Notes: a model not told the origin generated them from the sequence alone. Counted from the first letter of the stretch, positions 1 through 8,570 are shown. The stretch is 64,000 bases of DNA from an uncultured Eubacterium sp. (GCF_945980375.1 NZ_CAMFQO010000002.1:62001-126000), one strand, 5' to 3'. Numbers and translations are program-made.

Positions 1-702
1 AATTCTTTCGCCGATTTTTGTGCTTTGGGCAAAATCCATCATTGTGCCCTTTAGCTTGCCGAGCTCACCTGTAGGGAGCTGGTCACCGTCGGTCTCTGTA
101 AAATAATCGGCATTGATTTTAAGGTAGTGATTTTGCACATCCTCGTCGGCATTGCCCGAAAGATTAAAATACGCGTGGTTTGTAGGGTTTGCAACCGTGT
201 CCTCGTCACACAGTATTGTGTATTCAACACGCAGGGTGTTGTCGTCGGTTAGGGTGTACTTAACCTTCATTGTAAAATTACCGCCGAAGCCGTCCTCACC
301 GTCGGGAGAAAAGCGAGAGAAGGTTACAAAATCATCGCCGACCTCCTCTACATCCCAAGGCGTAAAGCTGAAACGACCTCCGCCGTGCAGGGTCCATCTT
401 CCTTGGTTCATAGGTGTTTTGTATTCCTTGCCGTTAAAGGTGAATTTTGCATCTCTGATTCTGTTTGCCCATCTGCCGACAACAAGTCCCTGATATCCAA
501 GGTCGGGATTTGTATAGTCCTGCGGATTGTCAAAGCCGAGAACAACATCGGCGAGAGTGCCGTTTTTGTCCGGCATATAAAGGGACTGAATACCTGCGCC
601 GAGGGTTTGGAGCGATACGCACGCACCGTTTTTGTTTGTTATTTTGTAAAGGTCAATTTGAGCTCCGTCGGCAAGAGTGCCGAATATTGATTTGGTAACC
701 AT
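1..702 (-). CDS. galM: Aldose 1-epimerase (galactose mutarotase), C-terminus off the left edge
   Basis: The reading frame is open from the ATG at 702 to the window edge, giving 234 N-terminal residues. The motif GRWANRIRDAKF followed by a GGGRFSF stretch and the NPTNHAYFNLSG segment, which carries the family's conserved histidine, is diagnostic of GalM-type aldose epimerases, which interconvert alpha and beta anomers of aldohexoses in the cytoplasm. AGGAGA lies 6 bases before the ATG. It is transcribed divergently from the FHA/FtsW/PBP operon and shares a compact promoter region with it. No other galactose genes are adjacent inside the window. A different epimerase specificity cannot be excluded. 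Confidence 0.9.
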   Translation of the reverse strand, partial: MVTKSIFGTLADGAQIDLYKITNKNGACVSLQTLGAGIQSLYMPDKNGTLADVVLGFDNPQDYTNPDLGYQGLVVGRWANRIRDAKFTFNGKEYKTPMNQGRWTLHGGGRFSFTPWDVEEVGDDFVTFSRFSPDGEDGFGGNFTMKVKYTLTDDNTLRVEYTILCDEDTVANPTNHAYFNLSGNADEDVQNHYLKINADYFTETDGDQLPTGELGKLKGTMMDFAQSTKIGERI

Positions 703-741
703 AGCAATTCTCCTGTTAGGTATATAAATGATTGTATATTA

Positions 742-770
742 ATTATAGATTAAATCTTTTTTAATTTCAA
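742..770 (-). promoter_or_regulatory. Predicted promoter of the aldose epimerase gene
   Basis: On the minus strand TTGAAA (765-770) and TATAAT (742-747) are separated by 17 bases. Directly upstream of the -35, at 772-780, the minus strand reads GTTACCCTA, a motif found at three other promoter regions in the window. The -35 boxes of the two divergent promoters flank this motif on both sides. Confidence 0.7.
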
Positions 771-780
771 GTAGGGTAAC

Positions 781-809
781 TTGACAATTTAGGTTAAAAT
801 TATTAATAT
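781..809 (+). promoter_or_regulatory. Predicted promoter of the FHA-FtsW-PBP operon
   Basis: TTGACA (781-786) is followed after 17 bases by TAATAT (804-809), leaving a leader of about 20 bases before the ribosome site at 821. It starts immediately after the GTAGGGTAAC motif at 771-780, so it is back-to-back with the galM promoter. Confidence 0.55.
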
Positions 810-837
810 TGAGATGTTACAAAGGAGAGTAAGCTAT

Positions 838-1587
838 ATGGATACTATTATTGCTGTGTTGCGTTATGTGGCACCTGTTGCGGCAGTTTTTATTCTTGCA
901 ACGTGTGTAATATCGTTGTTTCGTAACCGTCCGCGAGTGCACAGGCTTGCAAGACTTATTGACCAAAACGACGGCACGATAATTGAAATTACACATTGGG
1001 AAACGTCAATAGGCAAAAGCAAGGCAAACGATATTGTTTTGCCGTTGCCGACTGTTGCGCGCTTTCACGCGGTTATTGCAAAAAAGCGCAGGGATTGGGT
1101 TGTTACCGACACATCTGCAAGGGCAATCGGTATACTTGTAAACGGCGAAAAGGTTGACGGCAGTGCCGTTATTGAAAATGAGGACATCATTACCATCGGC
1201 AACATTCCGCTTAAGTTTGAGTGTGAGGAGGCATTGAGCGCAAGCAGTAAAAGGGAGCTTCGCAATCAGGCACAGCCGACAGCTCAAAAGGGCAAAAATG
1301 TTGCATACGGTGTGCTTGTGGATATAAAAACCAAAAAGCCGATTTACCTGAAAAAGCAGGATGTGCTTATCGGCAGAGGTGAGGATACCGATATTCGTAT
1401 CCCAAATCAAACGGTCAGCTCACATCACGCGCGTATATACAAAACCTCTCGCGGCTGGGCTCTCACGGATTTGGACAGCCACAACGGCACAAAGCTAAAC
1501 GGCAGGTATCTGTCACAATCTCAGCTTATTTTTGACGAGGATATGATAACCTTCGGAGACAGGGTTTTCATCTTTTATGAAAGGTAA
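838..1587 (+). CDS. Membrane-anchored protein with two FHA domains
   Basis: 249 residues. An upstream ATG at 814 exists, but AAAGGAGAG at 821-829 places the start at 838. One N-terminal membrane segment (about residues 5-27) is followed by two forkhead-associated phosphopeptide-binding domains. The second (from about residue 175) has the full signature: IGRGEDTDI, then VSSHHARI, then SHNGTKLNG. The first (from about residue 55) has the fold pattern but is altered at the binding positions: IGK for GR, VARFHA where VSRxHA is usual, and no canonical N-G-T. It precedes FtsW and PBP genes at 3 bases, as in the fha-rodA-pbpA clusters of other Gram-positive bacteria, where FHA proteins link Ser/Thr kinase signalling to wall synthesis. 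No kinase is seen here. Confidence 0.85.
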   Translation: MDTIIAVLRYVAPVAAVFILATCVISLFRNRPRVHRLARLIDQNDGTIIEITHWETSIGKSKANDIVLPLPTVARFHAVIAKKRRDWVVTDTSARAIGILVNGEKVDGSAVIENEDIITIGNIPLKFECEEALSASSKRELRNQAQPTAQKGKNVAYGVLVDIKTKKPIYLKKQDVLIGRGEDTDIRIPNQTVSSHHARIYKTSRGWALTDLDSHNGTKLNGRYLSQSQLIFDEDMITFGDRVFIFYER

Positions 1588-1590
1588 ATT

Positions 1591-2853
1591 ATGGAAGAAA
1601 AAAGAAAAAGGCAGGTAAGAATAAAGCCTGTTAACAATTTTGCATTGATGATATTGCTGTCGTTGTTCCAGCTTGCAACAGGCTTTGCCGGAGCAAACTG
1701 CACAGGTGCTTTTGAGCCAAAGGTCTTTTTGTCGCTTGTGCTTTTGATAGCAACCGAATGGGTGTATCTAATCTTTTTTTACACCGTTTTTCACAGAAGA
1801 AATTTTGAGCTTGAAATAATTGCGTTTTTCCTGTCGGGTGTAGGTCTTGTAACGGTAGGCAGTCAAAATACCGACCAGGGCTTTAAGCAATATTTTATGA
1901 TATTGGCAGGGTTGTTGGTGTTTATCTTTTTGATGTTCCTGCTTGGCCACGTTGATTTTTGTATGAAGATACGTGTTATTGTTGCGGTGGGTGCGTTGCT
2001 TTTGTTGCTCGTTAACCTTGCTATTGCAAAGACAACCCTCGGCGCACGAAATTGGATAAGTATAGGCGGTATCACTCTTCAGCCGTCTGAGTTTGTAAAG
2101 GTTGCCTTCATCTTTGTCGGCTCCGCAACGCTTGAAAAAATACAAACCTCAAAAAACATTATTGCTTTTATCGGATTTTCGCTTGCTGTTGTGGGCTCGC
2201 TCATTATAATTAAGGATTTCGGCACGGCGCTTATTTTCTTTGTTACGTTCCTGATTATTGCGTTTATGAATTCAGGCGACATCAAAACAATCATCCTTGC
2301 CGTTGCATCGGGTGTAATGGGCGGTGCGATTGTGCTTAAATACAAAAGCAACATAATGCGTCGCTTTGCCGTTTACCGTCATGTTATGGAGGCAGAATAT
2401 TACAACACCTCCGGCTATCAGCAAAGCCGTGTGCTTGTTGGCCTTGCAAGCGGTGGATTGCTCGGTCTCGGCATCGGCAACGGTAATGTTCGTAATATCG
2501 GCGAGTCAACAAACGACCTTATCTTCGGCGTAATTTGTGAGGAGTGGGGCTATCTTTTCGGCATAGCACTTGTGCTTTCGTTTGTATGCATTGCGGTGTC
2601 GGCTCTGGTTAATTCAATAGCATCGCGTTCAACCTTTTATTCGATAGCATCAATTGCCGGTGCAGGTATGCTGTTGTTCCAGACAGCACTTAATATTTTC
2701 GGCATTACAGACATTTTGCCTCTCACGGGTGTAACCCTGCCGTTTGTCAGTCAGGGTGGCTCAAGTATGATTTGCTGTTGGGCAGTGCTTGCGTTTATTA
2801 AGGCTTCGGATGTTCGTACCTACAATTATCTTGGGGGTGCAAGGAAGAAATGA
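1591..2853 (+). CDS. FtsW/RodA/SpoVE-family peptidoglycan polymerase
   Basis: 420 residues, polytopic, with about ten hydrophobic segments. The SEDS-family segments are clear: GARNWISIGGITLQPSEF in the middle and TLPFVSQGGSSM near the C-terminus. The family polymerises lipid II into glycan strands and works with a class B PBP. The next gene encodes such a PBP and overlaps by 4 bases, so the pair probably functions together. The ATG at 1591 follows an AAAGG site inside the end of the FHA gene. Whether it serves division, elongation or sporulation cannot be told from sequence alone. Confidence 0.93.
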   Translation: MEEKRKRQVRIKPVNNFALMILLSLFQLATGFAGANCTGAFEPKVFLSLVLLIATEWVYLIFFYTVFHRRNFELEIIAFFLSGVGLVTVGSQNTDQGFKQYFMILAGLLVFIFLMFLLGHVDFCMKIRVIVAVGALLLLLVNLAIAKTTLGARNWISIGGITLQPSEFVKVAFIFVGSATLEKIQTSKNIIAFIGFSLAVVGSLIIIKDFGTALIFFVTFLIIAFMNSGDIKTIILAVASGVMGGAIVLKYKSNIMRRFAVYRHVMEAEYYNTSGYQQSRVLVGLASGGLLGLGIGNGNVRNIGESTNDLIFGVICEEWGYLFGIALVLSFVCIAVSALVNSIASRSTFYSIASIAGAGMLLFQTALNIFGITDILPLTGVTLPFVSQGGSSMICCWAVLAFIKASDVRTYNYLGGARKK

Positions 2854-4253
2854 AAATGATTACCAAAAGAGGTATTTTCCTCTGGATTATGTCTGCTGCT
2901 TTTTTGGTGGGGCTTGTGTTTATGACAGTGTCACTTGTGCAAAACGGCGACACTTGGGTTATGAAAAGGTTTAATCACCATGTTTACAGTAACGGTGAGC
3001 TTATCGGCGCAGGCACAATTTATGACAGGGACGGCGAAATCCTTGCTCAAACCGTGGACGGTGACAGAGTTTATTCCGACTCTGCAACTACAAGAAAAGC
3101 CACCCTCCACGTTGTAGGTGACCCAAAAAACTTTATCTCAACAGGTGTTCAGTCTGTGTATTCCGCAAGGCTTACAGGCTACAGCCTGATGTTCGGCGTG
3201 CATAACATTCAGCGCTACGGCAAGGGTAACGACCTAAAGCTTACCGTTGACCGTGAGGTTTGCGACGAGGCTTACAAGGCACTCAACGGCAGAAAGGGCA
3301 CTGTAGGTATAGTAAACTACAAAACAGGAGATATTGTTTGCTCGGTTTCGTCTCCGTCGTATGATGTTGATGACGTTCCGGACAATCTTTTAACAAGTGA
3401 CAAATACGAGGGTGTATATATCAATCGTCTTTTGGGTGCCCATTATGTTCCGGGTTCAACCTTTAAGCTTGTTACGGCGATTTGCGCGATAGAGAACATA
3501 CCCGATATTTATTCAAGAGAATGGGCGTGCCACGGTGAGTATCAACCCGAACAGGGCGTGCCTATTAAGTGTAACGCAAACCACGGCGGACACATTAACT
3601 TTAACGACGCCCTTGCAAAGTCCTGCAATGCGGCATTTGCACAAATTGCTATTGAGCTTGGGCAGGACAAGCTTTCCGCTACTGCAAGGGAGCTTGGCAT
3701 AGGCTCTGCCGTAACTGTCAGCGGAGAAATAGATTCCTACGCAGGTTATTTTGAATTTTCCGACAAGGTAAAAATGGGTGTAGACTCTCTTGGTTGGACA
3801 GGTATCGGTCAGGGCAATACGCGTATTGCGCCTATCACAATGCTTCGTATTGTATCTGCTGTTGCCAACGATGGCACAGCCGTTTCGTTCAATATCGTTG
3901 ATTCTTTAGCCAATCAGGCTGGCAAGGCACTTGACTTTACACTGCCAAGCAATCGACTTGCTATGATAAGTCCCGATGTTGCCTCCAAAATGAAGCAAAT
4001 GATGAGGTATAATGTTACGGACCATTACGGCGAGTCAAGGTACAAGGGCTTAAACCTCTGTGCAAAATCAGGTACGGCACAGATTGACAGCAACGACGAC
4101 CACAACATTGCGTGGTTTACAGGCTTTATGGATGATGACAAGCATCCGTATGCGTTTGTTGTAGTTGTGGAAAACGGCAATTCAGGCTCGCAAACAGCCG
4201 GTCCGGTTGCAAAGCGAGTTCTTAATAAGCTTGTAGAAGTAGGCAATAAATAG
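2850..4253 (+). CDS. pbpA: Class B penicillin-binding protein (PbpA/PBP2-like transpeptidase)
   Basis: 467 residues with an N-terminal membrane anchor (about 8-30) and a transpeptidase domain carrying the three active-site motifs: STFK with the nucleophile at S203, SCN at about 258-260 and KSGT at 406-409. It cross-links peptidoglycan stem peptides outside the membrane and is the expected partner of the upstream SEDS polymerase. It is short for the class, with a small N-terminal region, like actinobacterial PbpA. The start may be 2850 or 2856; the AAGGAAG site suits the second slightly better. The stop codon lies inside a dispersed repeat (4240-4291) which encodes the last residues. Confidence 0.92.
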   Translation: MKMITKRGIFLWIMSAAFLVGLVFMTVSLVQNGDTWVMKRFNHHVYSNGELIGAGTIYDRDGEILAQTVDGDRVYSDSATTRKATLHVVGDPKNFISTGVQSVYSARLTGYSLMFGVHNIQRYGKGNDLKLTVDREVCDEAYKALNGRKGTVGIVNYKTGDIVCSVSSPSYDVDDVPDNLLTSDKYEGVYINRLLGAHYVPGSTFKLVTAICAIENIPDIYSREWACHGEYQPEQGVPIKCNANHGGHINFNDALAKSCNAAFAQIAIELGQDKLSATARELGIGSAVTVSGEIDSYAGYFEFSDKVKMGVDSLGWTGIGQGNTRIAPITMLRIVSAVANDGTAVSFNIVDSLANQAGKALDFTLPSNRLAMISPDVASKMKQMMRYNVTDHYGESRYKGLNLCAKSGTAQIDSNDDHNIAWFTGFMDDDKHPYAFVVVVENGNSGSQTAGPVAKRVLNKLVEVGNK

Positions 4254-4291
4254 CAATCCGAACCTTGGTTCAAATTACTTTTTATTGCATA
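4240..4291. repeat. Miniature palindromic repeat, deletion derivative of the 24753-25029 element
   Basis: Positions 4240-4264 are identical over 25 bases to the reverse complement of 25005-25029, the right end of the MITE-like element in the tad operon. The match extends to 4276 with one mismatch. The right end, TTTATTGCATA at 4281-4291, is a near inverted copy of the left end TAGGCAATAAA. Both ends carry TA. The repeat overlaps the 3' end of the PBP gene and supplies its TAG stop. Confidence 0.75.
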
Positions 4292-4343
4292 GATTAATTG
4301 GTATTTTGCAGTTGGCATTCGCATATAATTCCACGGTGATATT

Positions 4344-4808
4344 ATGCGGATGTTAACTTTTAAGCTAAAGCCAAAAACAGCCTTTGGCATTATTTTACTT
4401 CTTACGGGAGTGGTGGTGATAGCCGTGTCGTTCATCGGCAACCATCCTGCAACACCTGCGTCAAAGCAGACAACCGTGTCCTGCAAAACAGCAGAAGAAA
4501 GAGTAAATTACATTAACTCCCTCGGATTTGAGACCGATTCAAGCGAGGAAAGCAAGGAAATCATTATCCCTACAAGGTTTAATGATGTTTATAACAAATA
4601 TAACGAAATTCAAAAAAAGCAGGGGCTTGACCTTGCGGAGTATAAGGGCAAAACCGCGGTTATGTACACCTATCATATTACCAATTACGGTGATAATGAT
4701 AATGTGATAGCAAATCTCATTGTTTTTGACGGTCAGCTTATCGGAGCGGATTTGTGCGATACCTCTGCGGACAACGGCTTCTTGGTGGCACTTAATGACA
4801 AGACTTGA
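4344..4808 (+). CDS. DUF4830-type single-pass membrane or secreted protein
   Basis: 154 residues. One hydrophobic segment at about 14-32 is followed by an extracytoplasmic domain with INSLGFETD, IIIPTRFNDVYNKYNEIQ and LAEYKGKTAVMYTYHI, the pattern I associate with DUF4830 in Clostridia. No enzymatic motif is visible. A GGTGAT site sits 5 bases before the ATG. The 3' end overlaps the pseudouridine synthase gene by 14 bases, so the two are probably co-transcribed. Function unknown. Confidence 0.7.
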   Translation: MRMLTFKLKPKTAFGIILLLTGVVVIAVSFIGNHPATPASKQTTVSCKTAEERVNYINSLGFETDSSEESKEIIIPTRFNDVYNKYNEIQKKQGLDLAEYKGKTAVMYTYHITNYGDNDNVIANLIVFDGQLIGADLCDTSADNGFLVALNDKT

Positions 4809-5499
4809 CAAAATTTTATCCACACAGCTTAATATTTCACGCACCGATGCAAAGCAGATGATTAAAAAGGGCAGGGTGAGCGTTAACGGTATCCCAGCAA
4901 AATCGGGCGATGTAAAGGTTGCCGATGCCGATATTGTGGCCGTTGACGGCAATAAAATATCGTACAGTCGGTTTGTCTATATTATGATGAATAAGCCCAA
5001 GGGCGTCATTTCCGCATCTGAGGGCAAGGGCGAAAAAACCGTTGTTGACCTGGTGCCGAGCGATATGCAAAGGCGTGGGCTGTTTCCTGCCGGCAGACTT
5101 GATAAGGACACGACGGGCTTTGTGCTGTTAACCGATGACGGTGAATTTGCTCACAGCATTTTGGCACCGTCAAGGCATATTGATAAAACCTATGTTGTTA
5201 CTCTCGACAAGCCCGTAACACCCGAGGCAGTGGCAGATTTTCGTTCAGGTATGGAGCTGAACGGCGAAAGGCTTTTGCAGGCAGATGCCGAAATTATCAG
5301 CGAGGACGCAACTGTTTGCAGGGTTGTTTTGAGGCAGGGGCTTTATCATCAAATTAAGCGAATGTTCAAAAAGCACGGCTTAACCGTGCTTGAGCTTAAA
5401 CGCGTAAAAATGGGCAATTTGCCCCTTGATGACTCACTTTTGCCGGGTGAATGTAGATATTTGTCACAAAAGGAGCTTGATTTGATTTGTAGCAGATAG
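4795..5499 (+). CDS. rsuA: RsuA-family pseudouridine synthase with S4 domain
   Basis: 234 residues from the ATG at 4795. The longer open frame has no good ribosome site, and this start gives the usual MTRLDKILS N-terminus. An S4 RNA-binding domain occupies about residues 1-60. The catalytic domain carries GRLDKDTTGFVLLTDDG with catalytic Asp at D103. The motif YHQIKRMFKKHG is typical of RsuA, which converts U516 of 16S rRNA, rather than of RluB/RluF. Length matches E. coli RsuA closely. Confidence 0.88.
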   Translation: MTRLDKILSTQLNISRTDAKQMIKKGRVSVNGIPAKSGDVKVADADIVAVDGNKISYSRFVYIMMNKPKGVISASEGKGEKTVVDLVPSDMQRRGLFPAGRLDKDTTGFVLLTDDGEFAHSILAPSRHIDKTYVVTLDKPVTPEAVADFRSGMELNGERLLQADAEIISEDATVCRVVLRQGLYHQIKRMFKKHGLTVLELKRVKMGNLPLDDSLLPGECRYLSQKELDLICSR

Positions 5500-5591
5500 G
5501 GCAATTTTGGCAGATTTGGCACAATATATTGTGGTTATTTTGACGCGTTAGTCAAATAGCACAAAAAAATAAAAAATAATTAGTAAAAAGG

Positions 5592-5620
5592 TTGCAATTT
5601 TATCAAATCTCTTGTATAAT
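5592..5620 (+). promoter_or_regulatory. Predicted promoter of the CdaR-like regulator
   Basis: TTGCAA (5592-5597), 17-base spacer, TATAAT (5615-5620), with TTG just before the -10 box. The gap 5500-5682 holds nothing else that I can support. Confidence 0.65.
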
Positions 5621-5682
5621 GTATACAATAGGTTTGATATTTTTTTGTGCAGTTATGTGTTATAACTTATGGAGGAGATTTT

Positions 5683-6768
5683 ATGCCTAATAGATTATTT
5701 CAAAGCATAATCAATCAAATGCGTGATGCAATCGACAGAACTATCGGCGTGGTAGACGATACCGGAACTGTCATTTCCTGCAGCGAGCTCGGCACAATCG
5801 GCGAGGTTCGCAAGGGTGTAGTTGCTGCCGGTGTGTTCGGCGGTGCACAGGTTTGCGTTGACACCTGCACCTACAAGGCATTTGGTGACAGCGTTCATCC
5901 GGAATATGCCTGCTTTGTTGACGGCACGGACGAAATCAGCCGTCGCTTTGCTTCTATTATTGCGGTTGCGCTTGACCAAATTAAAAAGAATAATGATGAA
6001 AAATTTGACCGTTCAAATTTCATCAAAAATGTAATTCTTGATAATATTTTGCCGGGTGATATTTACATCAAATCCCGTGAGCTTCGCTTTAACAACGATG
6101 CCACAAGGTGCGTGTTTATCATCCGTACGGCAGAACGCACAGACGTTTCTGTTTACGATGTTGTTCAAAATTTCTTCCCGGATAAAACCAAGGATTTTGT
6201 AATTTCTGTCAGCGAAACCGACATTGCCCTCATCAAAGAGGTGCGCCCAAATGTAGAATCAAAGGATTTGGAAAAGCTTGCGCAGTCCATCTGCGACACC
6301 CTTTCAACCGAGTTCTACTGCAAGGCCACCGTGGGTATCGGCTCCTGCGTTCAGGGTATTAAGGATCTTGCAAAGGCGTTCAAGGAGGCACAGGTTGCCC
6401 TTGAGGTTAGCAAGGTGTTTGATAACGAGCGCACAATTATTAATTATGACAATCTCGGCATTGCCCGTCTTATTTATCAGCTTCCTACAACTCTTTGCGA
6501 GATGTTTCTTAAGGAAGTGTTCAAAAAGGGCAGTATCGAATCTCTCGACCAGGAAACCCTGTTTACTATTCAAAAGTTTTTTGATAACAACCTTAACGTG
6601 TCGGAAACCTCAAGAAAGCTTTTTGTACACAGAAATACACTTGTTTACCGTCTTGAAAAAATCAAAAAGCTCACCGGCCTTGACCTGCGTGAGTTTGATG
6701 ACGCTATCGTTTTCAAGGTAGCACTTATGGTAAATAAGTACCTTGATTCCACCCCGGTTAAGTACTGA
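5683..6768 (+). CDS. CdaR/PucR-family transcriptional regulator
   Basis: 361 residues from the ATG at 5683, which has GGAGGAG 5 bases upstream; the longer frame from 5647 lacks a site. The N-terminal part (about 1-130) resembles the sugar-diacid recognition domain of CdaR proteins. A middle GGDEF-like region of the PucR/CdaR type follows, and the C-terminus (about 295-355) is the PucR-type helix-turn-helix with LNVSETSRKLFVHRNTLVYR. Family members regulate sugar-diacid or purine catabolism. No clear target gene lies next to it; the neighbour is an oppositely oriented AraC gene. Effector unknown. Confidence 0.82.
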   Translation: MPNRLFQSIINQMRDAIDRTIGVVDDTGTVISCSELGTIGEVRKGVVAAGVFGGAQVCVDTCTYKAFGDSVHPEYACFVDGTDEISRRFASIIAVALDQIKKNNDEKFDRSNFIKNVILDNILPGDIYIKSRELRFNNDATRCVFIIRTAERTDVSVYDVVQNFFPDKTKDFVISVSETDIALIKEVRPNVESKDLEKLAQSICDTLSTEFYCKATVGIGSCVQGIKDLAKAFKEAQVALEVSKVFDNERTIINYDNLGIARLIYQLPTTLCEMFLKEVFKKGSIESLDQETLFTIQKFFDNNLNVSETSRKLFVHRNTLVYRLEKIKKLTGLDLREFDDAIVFKVALMVNKYLDSTPVKY

Positions 6769-6794
6769 TTCTCTATACCTATTATATCGCTTTT

Positions 6795-6832
6795 CGGCTC
6801 CCCTTATAGCAAGGGGAGCCGTTTTGTTTTTT
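6795..6832 (+). terminator. Intrinsic terminator after the CdaR-like gene
   Basis: CGGCTCCCCTT-loop-AAGGGGAGCCG (6795-6821) followed by a T-rich tail. The GCTCCCCTT/AAGGGGAGC stem recurs at 41873, 41946 and 49851. Confidence 0.85.
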
Positions 6833-6883
6833 AGGCATATTATTTAGGCTAAATGTTTAATATATACAGTACTGTTTCACCTT

Positions 6884-7732
6884 TCACATAATCATTTTTC
6901 TGTATTCGGTTGGTGTCATATTTTTCTTTCGCTTAAACAAGCGATTAAAATAGCTGAGGTCGTTAAATCCGCAGGAAAAGGCAACATCCGTTACCGACAG
7001 ATAAGGCAGTCTTAACTGCTCCGCCGCACATTCTATGCGATAGTAATTCAGATAATCTATCGGGGTTTTGCCGGTTGCCTGCTTAAATGCACGGCAAAAG
7101 TATTGCGAGTTCAGGTTTGCCTCTCGTGCCAAATCATCAAGCGTTAACGGCTTTGCGTAATCGTTGCGGATTTTGGTAAGCACACGTTTGATTTGCTTGT
7201 TCTTTCGGTAAACATTGCCTGACGATGACGGCTCCGTCTGCTGTCTCTGCTCAAGCAATCCGCCCACTAACTGCCACAAAAGCCCCGTGGTGTTGAATGT
7301 GTAGGCTTCGCTTTCCTTTTCCATATTCTCAAACAGCTCGTCAATAATGGCACCGCACCTGCTGCCGGCGTCAAAAACCAATTCGCACACAGCGCCGGAG
7401 TCGATTGATTTGTTGTACTTTTCAACACATTGAGGCGATTGTGCCAAAAAGCTTTCAATATCAAAAACAACACATTCGTATATGCACCTTTGCGGTGTAC
7501 CGCCGTGAATCAGCCCTCCGGGGATAAAAACACTTTGCCCCTTTTCTACGCCGTATTGCTTGCCGTTAACGGTGAGCTCAAGCCTGCCGTCAAGGACAAG
7601 TATCAGCTCACATTCCATATGCCAATGAAACGGCATTTCGTACTGAGGGTGGCTTTTGTCAACATAGTACAGTTGAATGGGAAAGCCAAATGTTCCACGC
7701 CTTTGATTTTCCTGATAGCCCAAATATCTCAT
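6884..7732 (-). CDS. AraC-family regulator with cupin sensor domain, probable regulator of the fucose operon
   Basis: 282 residues from the ATG at 7732 with GGAG 6 bases upstream; a TTG at 7744 is possible but has no site. The N-terminal cupin (about 15-100) includes PFHWHMECELILVLDG, with histidines typical of sugar-sensing AraC proteins such as RhaS. Two C-terminal helix-turn-helix motifs are visible: LDDLAREANLNSQYFCRAFK and VTDVAFSCGFNDLSYFNRLF. It is divergent from the fucose operon with 125 bases between starts, which suggests that it controls that operon. Whether fucose, fuculose or another sugar is the inducer is unknown. Confidence 0.88.
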   Translation of the reverse strand: MRYLGYQENQRRGTFGFPIQLYYVDKSHPQYEMPFHWHMECELILVLDGRLELTVNGKQYGVEKGQSVFIPGGLIHGGTPQRCIYECVVFDIESFLAQSPQCVEKYNKSIDSGAVCELVFDAGSRCGAIIDELFENMEKESEAYTFNTTGLLWQLVGGLLEQRQQTEPSSSGNVYRKNKQIKRVLTKIRNDYAKPLTLDDLAREANLNSQYFCRAFKQATGKTPIDYLNYYRIECAAEQLRLPYLSVTDVAFSCGFNDLSYFNRLFKRKKNMTPTEYRKMIM

Positions 7733-7794
7733 ACTGCTCTCCAAATATTATCCGAAAAAAGTCAATATTGTCCTATTACATATCATTATACGCC

Positions 7795-7823
7795 TTGTAG
7801 CATACAAAAATCAACAGTATAAT
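7795..7823 (+). promoter_or_regulatory. Predicted promoter of the fucose operon
   Basis: TTGTAG (7795-7800), 17-base spacer, TATAAT (7818-7823). The weak -35 fits a promoter needing an AraC-type activator. The divergent AraC gene starts at 7732. Confidence 0.6.
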
Positions 7824-7857
7824 ATAAATATAATATTGTTTTGAAAGGAAATGCAAT

Positions 7858-8568
7858 ATGGATATTGAAATTATTAAAGACCAAATATGTGATGTTTGCC
7901 ACAAAATGTGGCAGCTCGGCTGGGTTGCCGCAAATGACGGCAATGTCAGCGCAAAGCTTGACGACGGCACAATCCTTGCCACTCCTACGGGAATGAGCAA
8001 GTCCTTTATCACACCCGACAAGCTTATCAGAATTGACGCACAGGGCAATGTGCTGGAGGCGGCAGAGGGCTTGCGTCCTTCAAGTGAAATCAAAATGCAT
8101 CTTCGTTGCTACGACAAACGCCCGGATGTTACAAGTGTTATCCACGCTCATCCGCCGGGAGCAACAGGCTTTGCAGTAGCTCACAAGGCAATGGATATGT
8201 ACAATATGATTGAAGATGTTGCGGCTATCGGTGCCGTTCCTCTTACACCATACGGCACACCGTCTACAACAGAGGTGCCGGACGCTATTGAGCCGTATCT
8301 TGATGAGCATGATGTTATGCTTCTTGAAAACCACGGTGCCTTGGCAGTCGGCAGTGACGTTATTACAGCATTTTACAGAATGGAAAGTCTTGAGCTTTGG
8401 GCAAAGATTACAATTAACGCAGTTATCCTCGGCGGCAGCTGTGACATTAATAACGAGAATATTCAAAAGCTTATTGATTTAAGAAGCTACTACAAAATCA
8501 CAGGTCGTCACCCGGGCTACAAGGTGTTCAACCCTGACGACGAGCTGTTGCACAAAAAGGAGGATTAA
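7858..8568 (+). CDS. fucA: Class II aldolase, probable L-fuculose-1-phosphate aldolase
   Basis: 236 residues. Zinc-dependent class II aldolase/adducin fold: GNVSAKL near the N-terminus, the HAHPP zinc-binding motif at about residues 99-103 and the ENHGAL segment with a third histidine at about 159. FucA cleaves L-fuculose-1-phosphate to dihydroxyacetone phosphate and L-lactaldehyde. First gene of the operon, 2 bases before fucU. Specificity is assigned from context with FucI and FucU; rhamnulose-1-phosphate aldolase is the alternative. Confidence 0.85.
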   Translation: MDIEIIKDQICDVCHKMWQLGWVAANDGNVSAKLDDGTILATPTGMSKSFITPDKLIRIDAQGNVLEAAEGLRPSSEIKMHLRCYDKRPDVTSVIHAHPPGATGFAVAHKAMDMYNMIEDVAAIGAVPLTPYGTPSTTEVPDAIEPYLDEHDVMLLENHGALAVGSDVITAFYRMESLELWAKITINAVILGGSCDINNENIQKLIDLRSYYKITGRHPGYKVFNPDDELLHKKED

Positions 8569-8570
8569 TT

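Noticed and set aside
152-698. Plus-strand frames at the left edge
   Set aside because: The minus strand encodes an uninterrupted aldose epimerase with a good start and promoter.
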